Part shown: positions 45,728-54,461 of the stretch, one piece after another | Layout of the letters: each line of letters starts with the position of its first letter | Numbering within the stretch: the first letter of the stretch is position 1 | Assembly: GCF_019879105.1 (NCBI RefSeq) | Contig: NZ_CP082249.1 | Location: 3,038,001 to 3,102,000, forward strand | DNA: 64,000 bases | Direction: 5' to 3' | Source: Natrinema sp. SYSU A 869 | Lineage (GTDB): Archaea; Halobacteriota; Halobacteria; Halobacteriales; Natrialbaceae | Program-made: the position numbers and the translations under genes | The notes under the pieces: generated by a model | The model's database searches: none | Seen by the model: the letters and a program-made list of their open reading frames with translations, nothing else | What the model was told of the DNA's origin: nothing

Positions 45728-47050
45728 TTACTCGCTGCTCGCGCCCTCGAGGCTCGGCCCGTCCGGATCCGGAGCCGCCGCACAATCGCGTCTGTAGAGC
45801 CAGACGGTACAGCCAAAGGCGATCACGCCGGCGACGGTGGCGATACCGAACGCGATCCGATAGCCGGTCTCCGAGTACACCCGGACGCCGCCGACGAGGT
45901 CGCCGGTCCAGTAGGCGTCCAGAGCTCGGCCCATCAGGGTCGGGAGGATCGCTGCGCCGAAGAAGGCCGCGGCGTTGGCCGTCCCAGTCGAGATCCCGCT
46001 CGCGCTGCTGGGGTGGCGTTCCTGGATGACCGAGTAGCCCAGAACGAACGCCCCGAGCATGATCCCGGCCAGCAGGAACACCGCGCCGACGACCGGCAGC
46101 GGCGGGTTCCCGACAACCGCGATCAGGGCGAGACAGCAGACGTAACACGCGCCGCCGGCGACCATCAGCTCGATCCGACTGTCGAGTCGGTCCGACAGCC
46201 AGCCGACCGCGGGCGGGCCGATCATCAGGCCGACGCCACCCAGCAAGGTCAGCGTCGAGGCTCTGGTCACCGAGACGTCGTAGGTCTGGACGACGTAGGG
46301 CACGCCCCACAGGCCGAAGAGCGTGATGTTCACCCCGGTCGAACAGAACAGCATGACGCTGACGACCCAGAGCCAGCGATCCCCGAGGACGCTCGAGAGG
46401 TGTCCTTCCAGCTGGGCGTTCGTGAGGATCTCCTGTCCCGGCACGCCCTCGATGCGGTCGAACCCGGCGTCGACAGGGGAGTCCCGGACGAGCGCGAACA
46501 TGACGATGGCTATCGCGAGGCCGACGACGCCGAGCGCGCCGATCGTCGATCGCCAACCGAATGCCGCGACTGCGACCGCGAGCGGCGTCGTAGCGAAGAC
46601 GCCGCCGAACCCAGCGACGGCGAAGGTCGCACCGCTCATCGTCGCGAACTCGTCGTCACGGTACCAGTTGGCACAGAAGCGGAGGATACAGACGAAGATC
46701 ACGCTCCCGCCGAGGCCGACCAGCCCGCGTGCAAGCGTCGCTGTAAGGTAGCTGTCCGCGATCGCGAAGCCGATGACGCCGACGTTCATCACCGCCGCAC
46801 CGACTGTGGCCGTTAGTCGGGGGCCGATCCGATCGGCAAGGATGCCCGACGGGATCTGCATCACTGCATAGACCCAGAAGAAGACGGCGTGTAGCGTGCC
46901 GAGTTGTGCGCCGGTCGTCCCGAACGCCGCCATGAGGTCCTCGGAGAGGACCGCTGTTGAGAGGCGGTTGACGTTAACCAGCAGGAAGAGGACCCCCATC
47001 ACCGCCCACAGGACCCATCGCCGCCGGAGCGGATCACGCCAAAGTCGCAT
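45728..47050 (-). CDS. MFS transporter
   Basis: 440 residues from the ATG at 47050. Twelve predicted helices. MFS signatures include RLSTAVLSEDLMAAFGTTGAQLG, GILADRIGPR in loop 2-3 and GWLSDRLDSR in loop 8-9. Substrate unknown; the family covers sugars, organic acids and drugs. It is convergent with mutL. An earlier in-frame start at 47185 adds a non-hydrophobic Arg-rich stretch. Confidence 0.88.
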   Translation of the reverse strand: MRLWRDPLRRRWVLWAVMGVLFLLVNVNRLSTAVLSEDLMAAFGTTGAQLGTLHAVFFWVYAVMQIPSGILADRIGPRLTATVGAAVMNVGVIGFAIADSYLTATLARGLVGLGGSVIFVCILRFCANWYRDDEFATMSGATFAVAGFGGVFATTPLAVAVAAFGWRSTIGALGVVGLAIAIVMFALVRDSPVDAGFDRIEGVPGQEILTNAQLEGHLSSVLGDRWLWVVSVMLFCSTGVNITLFGLWGVPYVVQTYDVSVTRASTLTLLGGVGLMIGPPAVGWLSDRLDSRIELMVAGGACYVCCLALIAVVGNPPLPVVGAVFLLAGIMLGAFVLGYSVIQERHPSSASGISTGTANAAAFFGAAILPTLMGRALDAYWTGDLVGGVRVYSETGYRIAFGIATVAGVIAFGCTVWLYRRDCAAAPDPDGPSLEGASSE

Positions 47051-47317
47051 GGTAACACGACTCTTCCGCGGAGCACCGAAAAGGTTCACCAACCGGAAAT
47101 AGCGGGGTCGATGCACGAGGCCGTATCGTCGGTACAGTCCGTCGCCGGGCAGTACAGGTGACCGATGTGACTTCAGACTGATCAACCGTCATGCGGTGGC
47201 GCGCACTGTCGGCTGGCCGAACGTCGCGAGGTGTGAGCCACGCGAGCACCTCGGAAAGCAAACGGTGACCGCAGGGAACCGGAAGCAGAGTGAGGCCAGC
47301 TGACGATATCGTGCGAG

Positions 47318-47553
47318 GTCTTTGCGAGCCTGCGAGCAAAGGCTTGTCAGAGCAAGCTCTGACAGTGGATGTGCGACCGACCGAAGGGAGCGAGCGTTAG
47401 CGCGGAACCAAAGGTTCCGCGAACCATGCGAATAGTGCGGGACCGGCGGTCCCGCATACCGTGCGAACGGGCCGTCGGCCCGTGAGCAGAGGGCGCTACG
47501 CGCCCGTGAGCAGAAATCGGCTGGGGAGGGCGTGGCGATTCCCTGTTGCCACG
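47318..47553. repeat. Array of seven short hairpins
   Basis: Hairpins at 47318-47343 (GTCTTTGC/GCAAAGGC, one wobble), 47345-47364 (TGTCAGAG/CTCTGACA), 47401-47421 (CGCGGAACC/GGTTCCGCG), 47436-47456 (TGCGGGACC/GGTCCCGCA), 47467-47483 (ACGGGCC/GGCCCGT), 47491-47505 (GGGCGC/GCGCCC) and 47531-47553 (CGTGGC/GCCACG). The middle four all have 3-base loops and 7-14 base spacers. GTGCGA-like sequence precedes several and GTGAGCAG follows the last of the four. Stem sequences differ, so pairing rather than sequence is conserved. Not a CRISPR. Confidence 0.8.
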
Positions 47554-47707
47554 ATAGCAGGACGCATGTCGTCGCCGTTTCCACGCTACCGCTTCGTCGT
47601 TCCAATTAGATGGCTACTGAACGACTCACTCGTCGCGGACGAACCCGATACCCTCGAGACGAACCGGTGTCGGCACTGGTAGGTGACTCGAGGCCATACC
47701 CTACCCC

Positions 47708-48751
47708 ATGACGCCCCCTCGCGAACTCGACGGCTCAAGCGCCGGCGGGCAATTTCTTCGGACCGCGCTCGCGCTGTCGATCCTCGAGAACGAACCGGTC
47801 CGGCTGGAGAATGTCCGTGGCGATCGATCGACGCCCGGGCTCCGCAATCAGCATTTGGCGGTCCTCGAGACGATGGCGGAGCTCTGCGACGCCAACATGT
47901 CGGGTGCCGAACTAGGTGCGGAGACTGTCGAATTCGACCCAGGGAACCCGACGGGCGGAGAGTACGCCGTTGACATTGGAACTGCCGGCAGCGCGACGCT
48001 GCTGTGCAACGCCTTGCTACCGCTGGCGACGGTCCTCGAGTCCCCGCTGTCGGTGACGGTCACCGGCGGGACGGACGTGGCGTGGTCGCCGCCGCTGGAC
48101 TACTTCCGCTACGTGAAGCTCCCGATTGTCCGCCGATTCGGCATCGAGGCGACTTGCGAGGTCGATCGTCGCGGATTCTATCCCGACGGCGGTGGCGAGG
48201 TTACACTTCAGCTTGAGCCCTCGCGTCCCGAGCGGATCGAGATCGTCGAACAGGGACCGCTCGAGGGACTCCGACTCTACTCGATCGAATCGGAGTCGCT
48301 GGCGGATCGCGACGTCGCCGAACGGCAGGCCGAAGGGGCACTCGAGCGGCTGGATCGGGAGCTGGCGCTCGAACTCATGGAGCGCAGCGAAATCACGGCA
48401 GAAAGCCCCTCTCCGGGCTCCGCGCTGGTGCTTCGCATCGATCACGGAACCGGCATCGCCGGCTTCTCCGCCCTCGGCGAGCGCGGCAAGCCCGCGGAGC
48501 GCGTCGGCGAAGACGCCGCGGACGCCACGAACCGATTCCTTGAGGGAACGGCCCCGGTCGACCGGCACATGGCCGACCAGTTGCTCATGTTCCTCGCGCT
48601 CGCTGGCGGCCGGGTTCGCGTGCCGGCCGTGACTGAGCACGTCGAAACGCGGTGTGAACTGCTCGAGGCGTTCGGAGTCAGGGTGGATCTCGAGGCCGGC
48701 AGCGAGACGACGGTCGTCTCGGTCGCGTCACCGCTCCGCAGTGGCGAGTAG
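47708..48751 (+). CDS. rtcA: RNA 3'-terminal phosphate cyclase
   Basis: 347 residues. Opening SAGGQFLRTALALSILENEP, LRNQHLAVLETMAELC, the GSATLLCNALLPL and FYPDGGGEV blocks, and the active-site His in PVDRHMADQLLMFLALAGG. It converts RNA 3'-phosphate to a 2',3'-cyclic phosphate using ATP, acting in RNA repair or processing. No rtcB nearby. Confidence 0.94.
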   Translation: MTPPRELDGSSAGGQFLRTALALSILENEPVRLENVRGDRSTPGLRNQHLAVLETMAELCDANMSGAELGAETVEFDPGNPTGGEYAVDIGTAGSATLLCNALLPLATVLESPLSVTVTGGTDVAWSPPLDYFRYVKLPIVRRFGIEATCEVDRRGFYPDGGGEVTLQLEPSRPERIEIVEQGPLEGLRLYSIESESLADRDVAERQAEGALERLDRELALELMERSEITAESPSPGSALVLRIDHGTGIAGFSALGERGKPAERVGEDAADATNRFLEGTAPVDRHMADQLLMFLALAGGRVRVPAVTEHVETRCELLEAFGVRVDLEAGSETTVVSVASPLRSGE

Positions 48752-49019
48752 CGTCTCGGAGGCAGTCGGGCGGATTTCACGGTGACGAGAAGGAGCCGGT
48801 TCCGTTCCGTCTTCGCTTCTGAATGGTATCGTCACAATCGAGCCACAGGAGTGACTCCGCCAGCGGGTACTCGACGGCGATCTTTCCCCGTCACCGCGAT
48901 CCGTCGAGCGTGGTCGGGCGTCGATAACCGCCACAACTTATAGCAGCGCCGTCCCTTGGCCCGAGTATGGCCGACAGAGTGACTGCCGTTCACCGCAGAG
49001 CGATCCGAGGTGTCGAGCC

Positions 49020-49979
49020 GTGAGCCAGAGCGACATCGTCACCTTCGGAGAGACGATGCTCCGGCTGTCGCCGCCGGACAGCGAACGCCTCGAGAACGCC
49101 GACGAGTTCGAGGTACGGGCCGCCGGGGCCGAAAGCAACGTCGCAATCGCAGCGAATCGACTGGGCGCGTCGGCGACCTGGATGTCAAAAGTGCCCGAGA
49201 CGGCGCTCGGACGGCGGGTCGTTGGCGAACTCCGCGGACACGGCATCGAGACTGACATCGTCTGGAGCCACCGCGGCCGTCAGGGAACCTACTACCTCGA
49301 GCACGCGGGCAAACCCCGCGGGACGAACGTGATCTACGACCGGGACAACACCGCCGTCGCGACGGCGGAGGCCCGCGAGTTCAATATCGACCGGATTCAG
49401 GACGCGAAGGTCTTCTTTACGACTGGGATCACGCCTGCGCTCTCCTCGACGCTCCGGGACACGACATTGAACCTGCTCAAAGCAGCCCGCAAGGGCGGGA
49501 CGACGACCGCCTTCGACTTCAACTACCGGCGCAAGCTTTGGTCACCCGACGAGGCCAAGGAGACGCTGACGAAACTGTTCCCCGGTATCGACGTCCTCAT
49601 CATTGCCGCCCGCGACGCGCGAACGGTCCTCGGATTCGAGGGCGACCCGCGACAGCTCGCACACAAGCTCGGCTCGCAGTACGAGTTCACGACCGTCGTC
49701 GTCACCCGCGGCTCGGAAGGTGCGGTCGGCTGGCACGATAGCGTCGTCCACGGCCATGACGCCTACGAGACCGAGACCATCGATCCGATTGGCACCGGCG
49801 ACGCCTTCTCCGGCGCGTTCATCGCTCGCCGACTCGACGGCGACGACGTGCCGACCGCCCTCGAGTACGCCGCGGCGACCGCATCGCTCAAGCGGACGAT
49901 CCCCGGCGACGTCGCGCTCGTCACCGCGGACGAGGTCGAGAGCGTCGTCAAAAACCAGGGCGAGGATATTTCGCGGTAG
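49020..49979 (+). CDS. kdgK: PfkB-family sugar kinase, probably 2-keto-3-deoxygluconate kinase
   Basis: 319 residues from GTG. FGETMLRLSPPDSERLENADEF at the start, AGAESNVAIAANRLG, FDFNYRRKLW, and the PfkB signature DPIGTGDAFSGAF. The pattern matches haloarchaeal KDG kinases of the semi-phosphorylative Entner-Doudoroff pathway. Other carbohydrate kinases of the family are possible, but the KDG call is most likely. Confidence 0.85.
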   Translation: MSQSDIVTFGETMLRLSPPDSERLENADEFEVRAAGAESNVAIAANRLGASATWMSKVPETALGRRVVGELRGHGIETDIVWSHRGRQGTYYLEHAGKPRGTNVIYDRDNTAVATAEAREFNIDRIQDAKVFFTTGITPALSSTLRDTTLNLLKAARKGGTTTAFDFNYRRKLWSPDEAKETLTKLFPGIDVLIIAARDARTVLGFEGDPRQLAHKLGSQYEFTTVVVTRGSEGAVGWHDSVVHGHDAYETETIDPIGTGDAFSGAFIARRLDGDDVPTALEYAAATASLKRTIPGDVALVTADEVESVVKNQGEDISR

Positions 49980-50087
49980 TTCGTCCAGGTGGTGTCAACG
50001 GTTGGGCACGACTCGAGACGGCTGCGGTGACGATTGGACGGGTTTGCCAGAAGCTGTTTTATCGACCCATCAAAAGCAATGGGTGTA

Positions 50088-51668
50088 ATGAATCGTGGAG
50101 CCACACTACTGGTTGCACTGCTCGTGGTCGCGAGTACGGTGACGATGGCCGCGGCCGCCGGTGCAACGACGACGCAGGTAGAATCGGAGACAACCACTCA
50201 GACCGAAACCGAGGCGAATACGACCGCCGACGCCGACTCGGACGGCGAACTCGACTCGAGTACGCAGGTCGACTCGGAGACGAGTACTGACTCGAGTACG
50301 TCGAGGGAAATGGAGTCGACCGCCCACTCTGATTCGGAGACGAGCGTTGAGGGCGAGTCCGAGACGGAGACTGAGGGTGAGTCCGAAACGAGTGTTGAAG
50401 GCGAGTCCGAAACGTCCGTCGACATCGACTCGAATACGACCGCGGACGCGGAGTCGAAAACGTCCGTCGAGGCCGAGGCTGAGGCCGAAGTCGAGGCCAA
50501 CACCACGGCCGAGTCGGACTCGGACGAGACGACTGACGACGAGTCGAACAGGACCGCAGAGGGTGACGCCTACGCGGGCACCCACGTCGGGTTCGACATG
50601 CAAGGCGACGCCATCACCGACTACCGCGTCGACGGCGACCAGCCGTTTGCGTCCGTCGCCGTCCAGTCCCAGAGCGAGGCCGAGTCCGAGACGACGCTTG
50701 AGACCGGTGCGGAGCTGGACGCGGTGACGCAGCTAAACGGCGCAGCATTGTCCGTGACGACGCAGACGGAGACGAGCGCGCAGGCCCGGACTGAAAGCGA
50801 TGCGACGGTATCGGCCCACGATACCCGGCACGGCACGCTGGTCGTCGAAAGCGGCAACGAGTCCCAGTACGTCGAAGCCGAGCTCGGGGCCAGCGCTGAG
50901 GCCCGCACCGACGGCGACCGCGTCGTCGTCGAAACCGAGGACCGCGAGGGAGTCTTCCTTGTCGCCGGCGACGGCGAGGTGACCGTCACCGGCGACGGCA
51001 ACGTGTCGGCGGCACTGAGCGAGAACGCGACGCTCGCGTTCCGTTCCTACGAGGAGGGCGAACGCGATGAGAGCGACGAATACGAGGAGTCGCTGATCGC
51101 TGAGGGCAACGCAGCCGTCGAAGCGACTGCCGAGCATCGCAACGGCGAGACAGCTACGAACGCCGTCACCTACGGTCAGGAGACCACCGCGAACGTGAGC
51201 CAGAGCGCCGAAAATCGCGTCAACGTCACCGTTGACCGCGCCACGCACGAGGGAACAGTCGTGATGACGACCGTCTCAGAAGAAGCCGTCGGCAGCCTCG
51301 AGGACCTGTCAGTAACAATCGACGGCGAGGCCGCGGCCGAAGTCGACTCGAAGAGCGAGGTCGAAGGCGCAATCGGCAGCGACGAGACCCGATACATGGT
51401 CGCACAGAACGCTCAGGCGGAGGGGCAGGCGACGGTCTACATCGGCGTCAACCACTTCTCCGAGCGGACGGCAACGATCCAGGGTGCGACCGCCGAGGAT
51501 GGCAGTACGAGCGACGGAGATAATTCCGAGAGCAACGAGGAGAACAGCGAGATCACCAGCGAGGACGACACCGGTGACGCAAACGGCGACAGCGTTCCCG
51601 GCTTCGGCGCCGGCATTGCCGTCGTTGCGATCTCGACCACCGGACTGCTCGCTCGAGTCCGAAACTAG
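50088..51668 (+). CDS. Secreted PGF-CTERM surface protein with acidic stalk
   Basis: 526 residues. Start MNRGATLLVALLVVASTVTMAAAA is a signal peptide; the ATG at 50088 aligns with the start of the tandem paralogue. About 25-155 is a Ser/Thr/Glu/Asp repeat region with many ESET and SETSVEGE units, stalk-like and probably glycosylated. The globular region from AYAGTHVGFDMQGDAITDYRVDG to HFSERTATIQG is shared with the next gene. The tail VPGFGAGIAVVAISTTGLLARVRN is PGF-CTERM. Surface-anchored, function unknown. Confidence 0.82.
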   Translation: MNRGATLLVALLVVASTVTMAAAAGATTTQVESETTTQTETEANTTADADSDGELDSSTQVDSETSTDSSTSREMESTAHSDSETSVEGESETETEGESETSVEGESETSVDIDSNTTADAESKTSVEAEAEAEVEANTTAESDSDETTDDESNRTAEGDAYAGTHVGFDMQGDAITDYRVDGDQPFASVAVQSQSEAESETTLETGAELDAVTQLNGAALSVTTQTETSAQARTESDATVSAHDTRHGTLVVESGNESQYVEAELGASAEARTDGDRVVVETEDREGVFLVAGDGEVTVTGDGNVSAALSENATLAFRSYEEGERDESDEYEESLIAEGNAAVEATAEHRNGETATNAVTYGQETTANVSQSAENRVNVTVDRATHEGTVVMTTVSEEAVGSLEDLSVTIDGEAAAEVDSKSEVEGAIGSDETRYMVAQNAQAEGQATVYIGVNHFSERTATIQGATAEDGSTSDGDNSESNEENSEITSEDDTGDANGDSVPGFGAGIAVVAISTTGLLARVRN

Positions 51669-52169
51669 ACGGTGGTGTCAGTACTCGATCACTGCCCGCT
51701 ACTTTTCGACGGCACTCGATGCAAACGGCGATGGCTGTCACCACGCAGCGATACACCATTTGATCGCAGTGCTCCCGTGCCGTACCATCGATCCCTCTCG
51801 TCGTCGAGAACAGCGACGGAGAACGGCGCGAGGGAACCTCCGGCTATCGGTGTGGGCTGTGTGACGTGATTGTGACTTTCGGGGAATCGCTGTAGAGATG
51901 GATCGCTGTACTGTGCTGGTTCTTTTCCGATCCTCATTTGCGTAGTCGCGTGTCCGCTGGCGGTTAGTCGGTAAAATCGATGTTAGCACATCACCGAGAT
52001 AGTGGTTCAAACGACCGGCGCGACCCGACACTCTACTCGTGCCGTTACGGACCTCACACGATCGGGGACTGCTCTGTGCAATCTCTCCGATCGCGTACGC
52101 TATTCTCACACACAATTGGATGGCTCTGTCAGAAGGACCTTTATGCCCCACTGTCACCGGACGAGTGCA
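51669..52169. other. Intergenic region between the PGF-CTERM paralogues, no gene seen
   Basis: About 500 bases; neither strand has a convincing gene. The last 100 bases are probably the promoter of the second paralogue, with a TTTATG stretch just upstream of the start, as in the first gene (TTTTATCG). Confidence 0.55.
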
Positions 52170-53342
52170 ATGAATCGAATTACAGTCGTTGCACTCGCTT
52201 TCCTTGTCACGACGGCGGCCCTTCCGGCCGCCGCCGTCGGCGCGGGTGCGAGCGCAGCATCGCCCTCCCAACAGAGCGACGGCAGTGCCGATGCGAGTGC
52301 CTACACGGGCACTCACGTCGCATTCGACGCCTCGAGCAACGCTCTCGTCGACTACCGTGTCGACGGCCAGCAGGTGTTCGACAACGTGACCGTCGCGTCC
52401 CAGAGCGAACACCACAGTCGGACCGGTCTCGGTTCGAACGTCGGACTCGACGCCGTGGTGAACCTCTCCGGACTCGGACTCGACCTCCGAGCCCAGTCCG
52501 AGACGCGCGCCGAGATCGCGACCGACGGATCCGCGTCGATGACCGCTCACGACAGCGAGCGCGGGATCCTAACCGTTGATGCCGGCAACGAGGCCCAGTA
52601 CGTCGAAGTAGACCTTGCCGCCGACAGCACGGCCAACGCCGAAAGCGACGACCGCGTCGTCGTCAACGGCAGCGAACGCACCGGTGCGTTCGTCGTGGTC
52701 GGCGACGGCGAGGTAGCCGTCACCGAGAACGGAAACGTGACCGCGGACCTCGAGAGCGACTCGACGCTGGTCTTCCGCTCGTATGCGGATGGCGAGCGCG
52801 ACGAGAACGCCGCGGAACAGGAACAACTGATCGCCAACGGCACGGCGACCGCCGAGGTCTACGCCGAGGAGCGCGACGGCGAGCGCGTCACCGACGTCGC
52901 GACCTACGGCCAGGACATCGCCGTGAATACGTCCGAGGAGAGCCGGGATCGCCTCGAGATGTCGGTCGAACGCACCCACGGCGAGGGGACGGTCGTCATC
53001 GCGAGCGTCTCCGAGGCCGCCGTCGCCGGTGCCGAGAGCGCCGACGACCTCGCGGTGACCGTCGACGGCGAGGCCGCCGCACAGGCATCGTCCTACAGCG
53101 AACTCGAGGGCGGCATCGGCGAGGAGCCCCGCTACATGGTGACCCAGTCGAGCGACGCGTCGGCCGCCGCCGACGTGCTCGTGGCGATCGACCACTTCTC
53201 GGAGCGAGACGTGGTCATCCAGAGCGCCGACGGTAGCGGTGAAGACGGCGGGAGTGACGGCGAAGATAGCGTCCCCGGCTTCGGTGTCGGCGGTGCGCTG
53301 GTCGCCCTGCTGATCGGTACCGCCGCCCGCGTCCGACGGTAG
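52170..53342 (+). CDS. Secreted PGF-CTERM surface protein, tandem paralogue without stalk
   Basis: 390 residues from the ATG at 52170 (MNRITVVALAFLVTTAALPAAAVGA, signal peptide). It lacks the long acidic repeat but shares the whole globular part with the preceding gene, from AYTGTHVAFDASSNALVDYRVDG through VFRSYADGERDE and YGQDIAVNTSE to HFSERDVVIQ. The end GEDSVPGFGVGGALVALLIGTAARVRR is PGF-CTERM. The pair looks like a duplicated cell-surface protein of unknown function. Confidence 0.82.
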   Translation: MNRITVVALAFLVTTAALPAAAVGAGASAASPSQQSDGSADASAYTGTHVAFDASSNALVDYRVDGQQVFDNVTVASQSEHHSRTGLGSNVGLDAVVNLSGLGLDLRAQSETRAEIATDGSASMTAHDSERGILTVDAGNEAQYVEVDLAADSTANAESDDRVVVNGSERTGAFVVVGDGEVAVTENGNVTADLESDSTLVFRSYADGERDENAAEQEQLIANGTATAEVYAEERDGERVTDVATYGQDIAVNTSEESRDRLEMSVERTHGEGTVVIASVSEAAVAGAESADDLAVTVDGEAAAQASSYSELEGGIGEEPRYMVTQSSDASAAADVLVAIDHFSERDVVIQSADGSGEDGGSDGEDSVPGFGVGGALVALLIGTAARVRR

Positions 53343-53798
53343 CGAACCGTCCTCCGGTCTTTCTGCGTTTTCGATCACTGTCGGATAGCCACACCGAACG
53401 ACCGTCTTTTCGCGTCAGTATCGAGTCCCGGAATCCGATGCAGTGTGACCGTCGGGTTCGAGCGAACTGGTCACAGTGCACGCCATCTCGAGTGATGTGT
53501 CACGTCTGTCAGTTCTCTGTGACACGCTGATCGGTGACTTCGGCGGTCTGAACACGAGCGACCGCAATGGGGACCGGAAGCGGGAAGATCATGGCGGGCA
53601 GGACTATGGAGCCGCTTTCAGGGAACGGATGGGTTCGCCCGCCGTCAAATCGCTCGGACACCAGTGCCATGTTACTACTGACAAAACCGCGCGAAAGCAA
53701 TCCGTTCCGGCACGGGTCCCGCGACGCTCGTCCGCTCTGTGCCGGATTCATCGTGCAACGAACGTACCGGATCGATGGCGGTCGGGTGTCGCTTTTTG
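53343..53798. other. Intergenic region before the GNAT gene, no gene seen
   Basis: About 450 bases. A minus-strand frame around 53509-53751 is open, but its product is Pro/Ser/Arg-rich with no family pattern. I do not call a gene. Confidence 0.5.
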
Positions 53799-54365
53799 AT
53801 GAGTGCTGTGATACCGTCTAGTGTGACTCGAGACGTCCGACGAGCGACGGTCGACGACGTCTGGGCCGTCCACCAGGTCGCACGCGAGAGTTGGCACGCC
53901 GCCTACGACGGTATCCTCGGCCCCGAGACGGTCAACGACGTCGTCGACGAGTGGTACGCAATCGGTGACCTCGAGTCGTCGATTACGGAGGCGAGCGGCC
54001 GCAGTGACGCCGCGTTTCTCGTCGCAACGGAATCGCTTGCCACCAGTCCCGGGTTCGATCCCGACTACTACGGCTTTGCACACGCCGTCCCCTGGCCGGA
54101 GGACTCGTCGGTCGCGTTTCTCGCCCGTCTCTACGTTCGACCCGACAACTGGAACGAGGGGATCGGAACCGCGTTGCTCGAGGACCTCGAGACTGAGTTC
54201 GCGACGGAGTTCGATCGCCTCCGGTTGGCTGTCCTCGCCACCAACGATGTCGGCATTTCCTTCTACGAATCTCGAGAATTCGAACGCATCGGGACCCGAG
54301 AGTCCGATCTGGCGGCAGGGCTCGAGGAACACGTCTACGAGAAATCGGTTTCGGATTCTGACTAG
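53799..54365 (+). CDS. GNAT-family N-acetyltransferase
   Basis: 188 residues from the ATG at 53799; a GTG at 53823 (VTRDVRRATVDD) may be the real start. GNAT motifs: VRRATVDDVWAVHQVARESWHAAY, then FLARLYVRPDNWNEGIGTALLEDLE (acetyl-CoA loop) and LRLAVLATNDVGISFYESREFERIG. The first half resembles RimI/YhbS-type acetyltransferases. Substrate unknown. Confidence 0.88.
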   Translation: MSAVIPSSVTRDVRRATVDDVWAVHQVARESWHAAYDGILGPETVNDVVDEWYAIGDLESSITEASGRSDAAFLVATESLATSPGFDPDYYGFAHAVPWPEDSSVAFLARLYVRPDNWNEGIGTALLEDLETEFATEFDRLRLAVLATNDVGISFYESREFERIGTRESDLAAGLEEHVYEKSVSDSD

Positions 54366-54461
54366 TCCGACCGGACGGCGGGGCGGCCGAATCGGACGCG
54401 TGGCGGCGAAGCCAACACCGTACTGACGTTCCTCAAGCGAGAGGGGCTGTAGAAGAGACCG

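Noticed and set aside
47318-47553. CRISPR array
   Set aside because: Stem sequences differ from unit to unit and there is no constant repeat or spacer length; no cas genes in the window.
51738-52550. Long open frame on the minus strand opposite the PGF-CTERM pair
   Set aside because: Composition is Arg/Gly/Asp shadow sequence with no family pattern; it overlaps the real coding strand and a non-coding gap. Typical of GC-rich haloarchaeal genomes.
53509-53751. Minus-strand 80-codon ORF before the GNAT gene
   Set aside because: Pro/Ser/Arg-rich with no recognisable domain; biased toward chance openness in GC-rich DNA.
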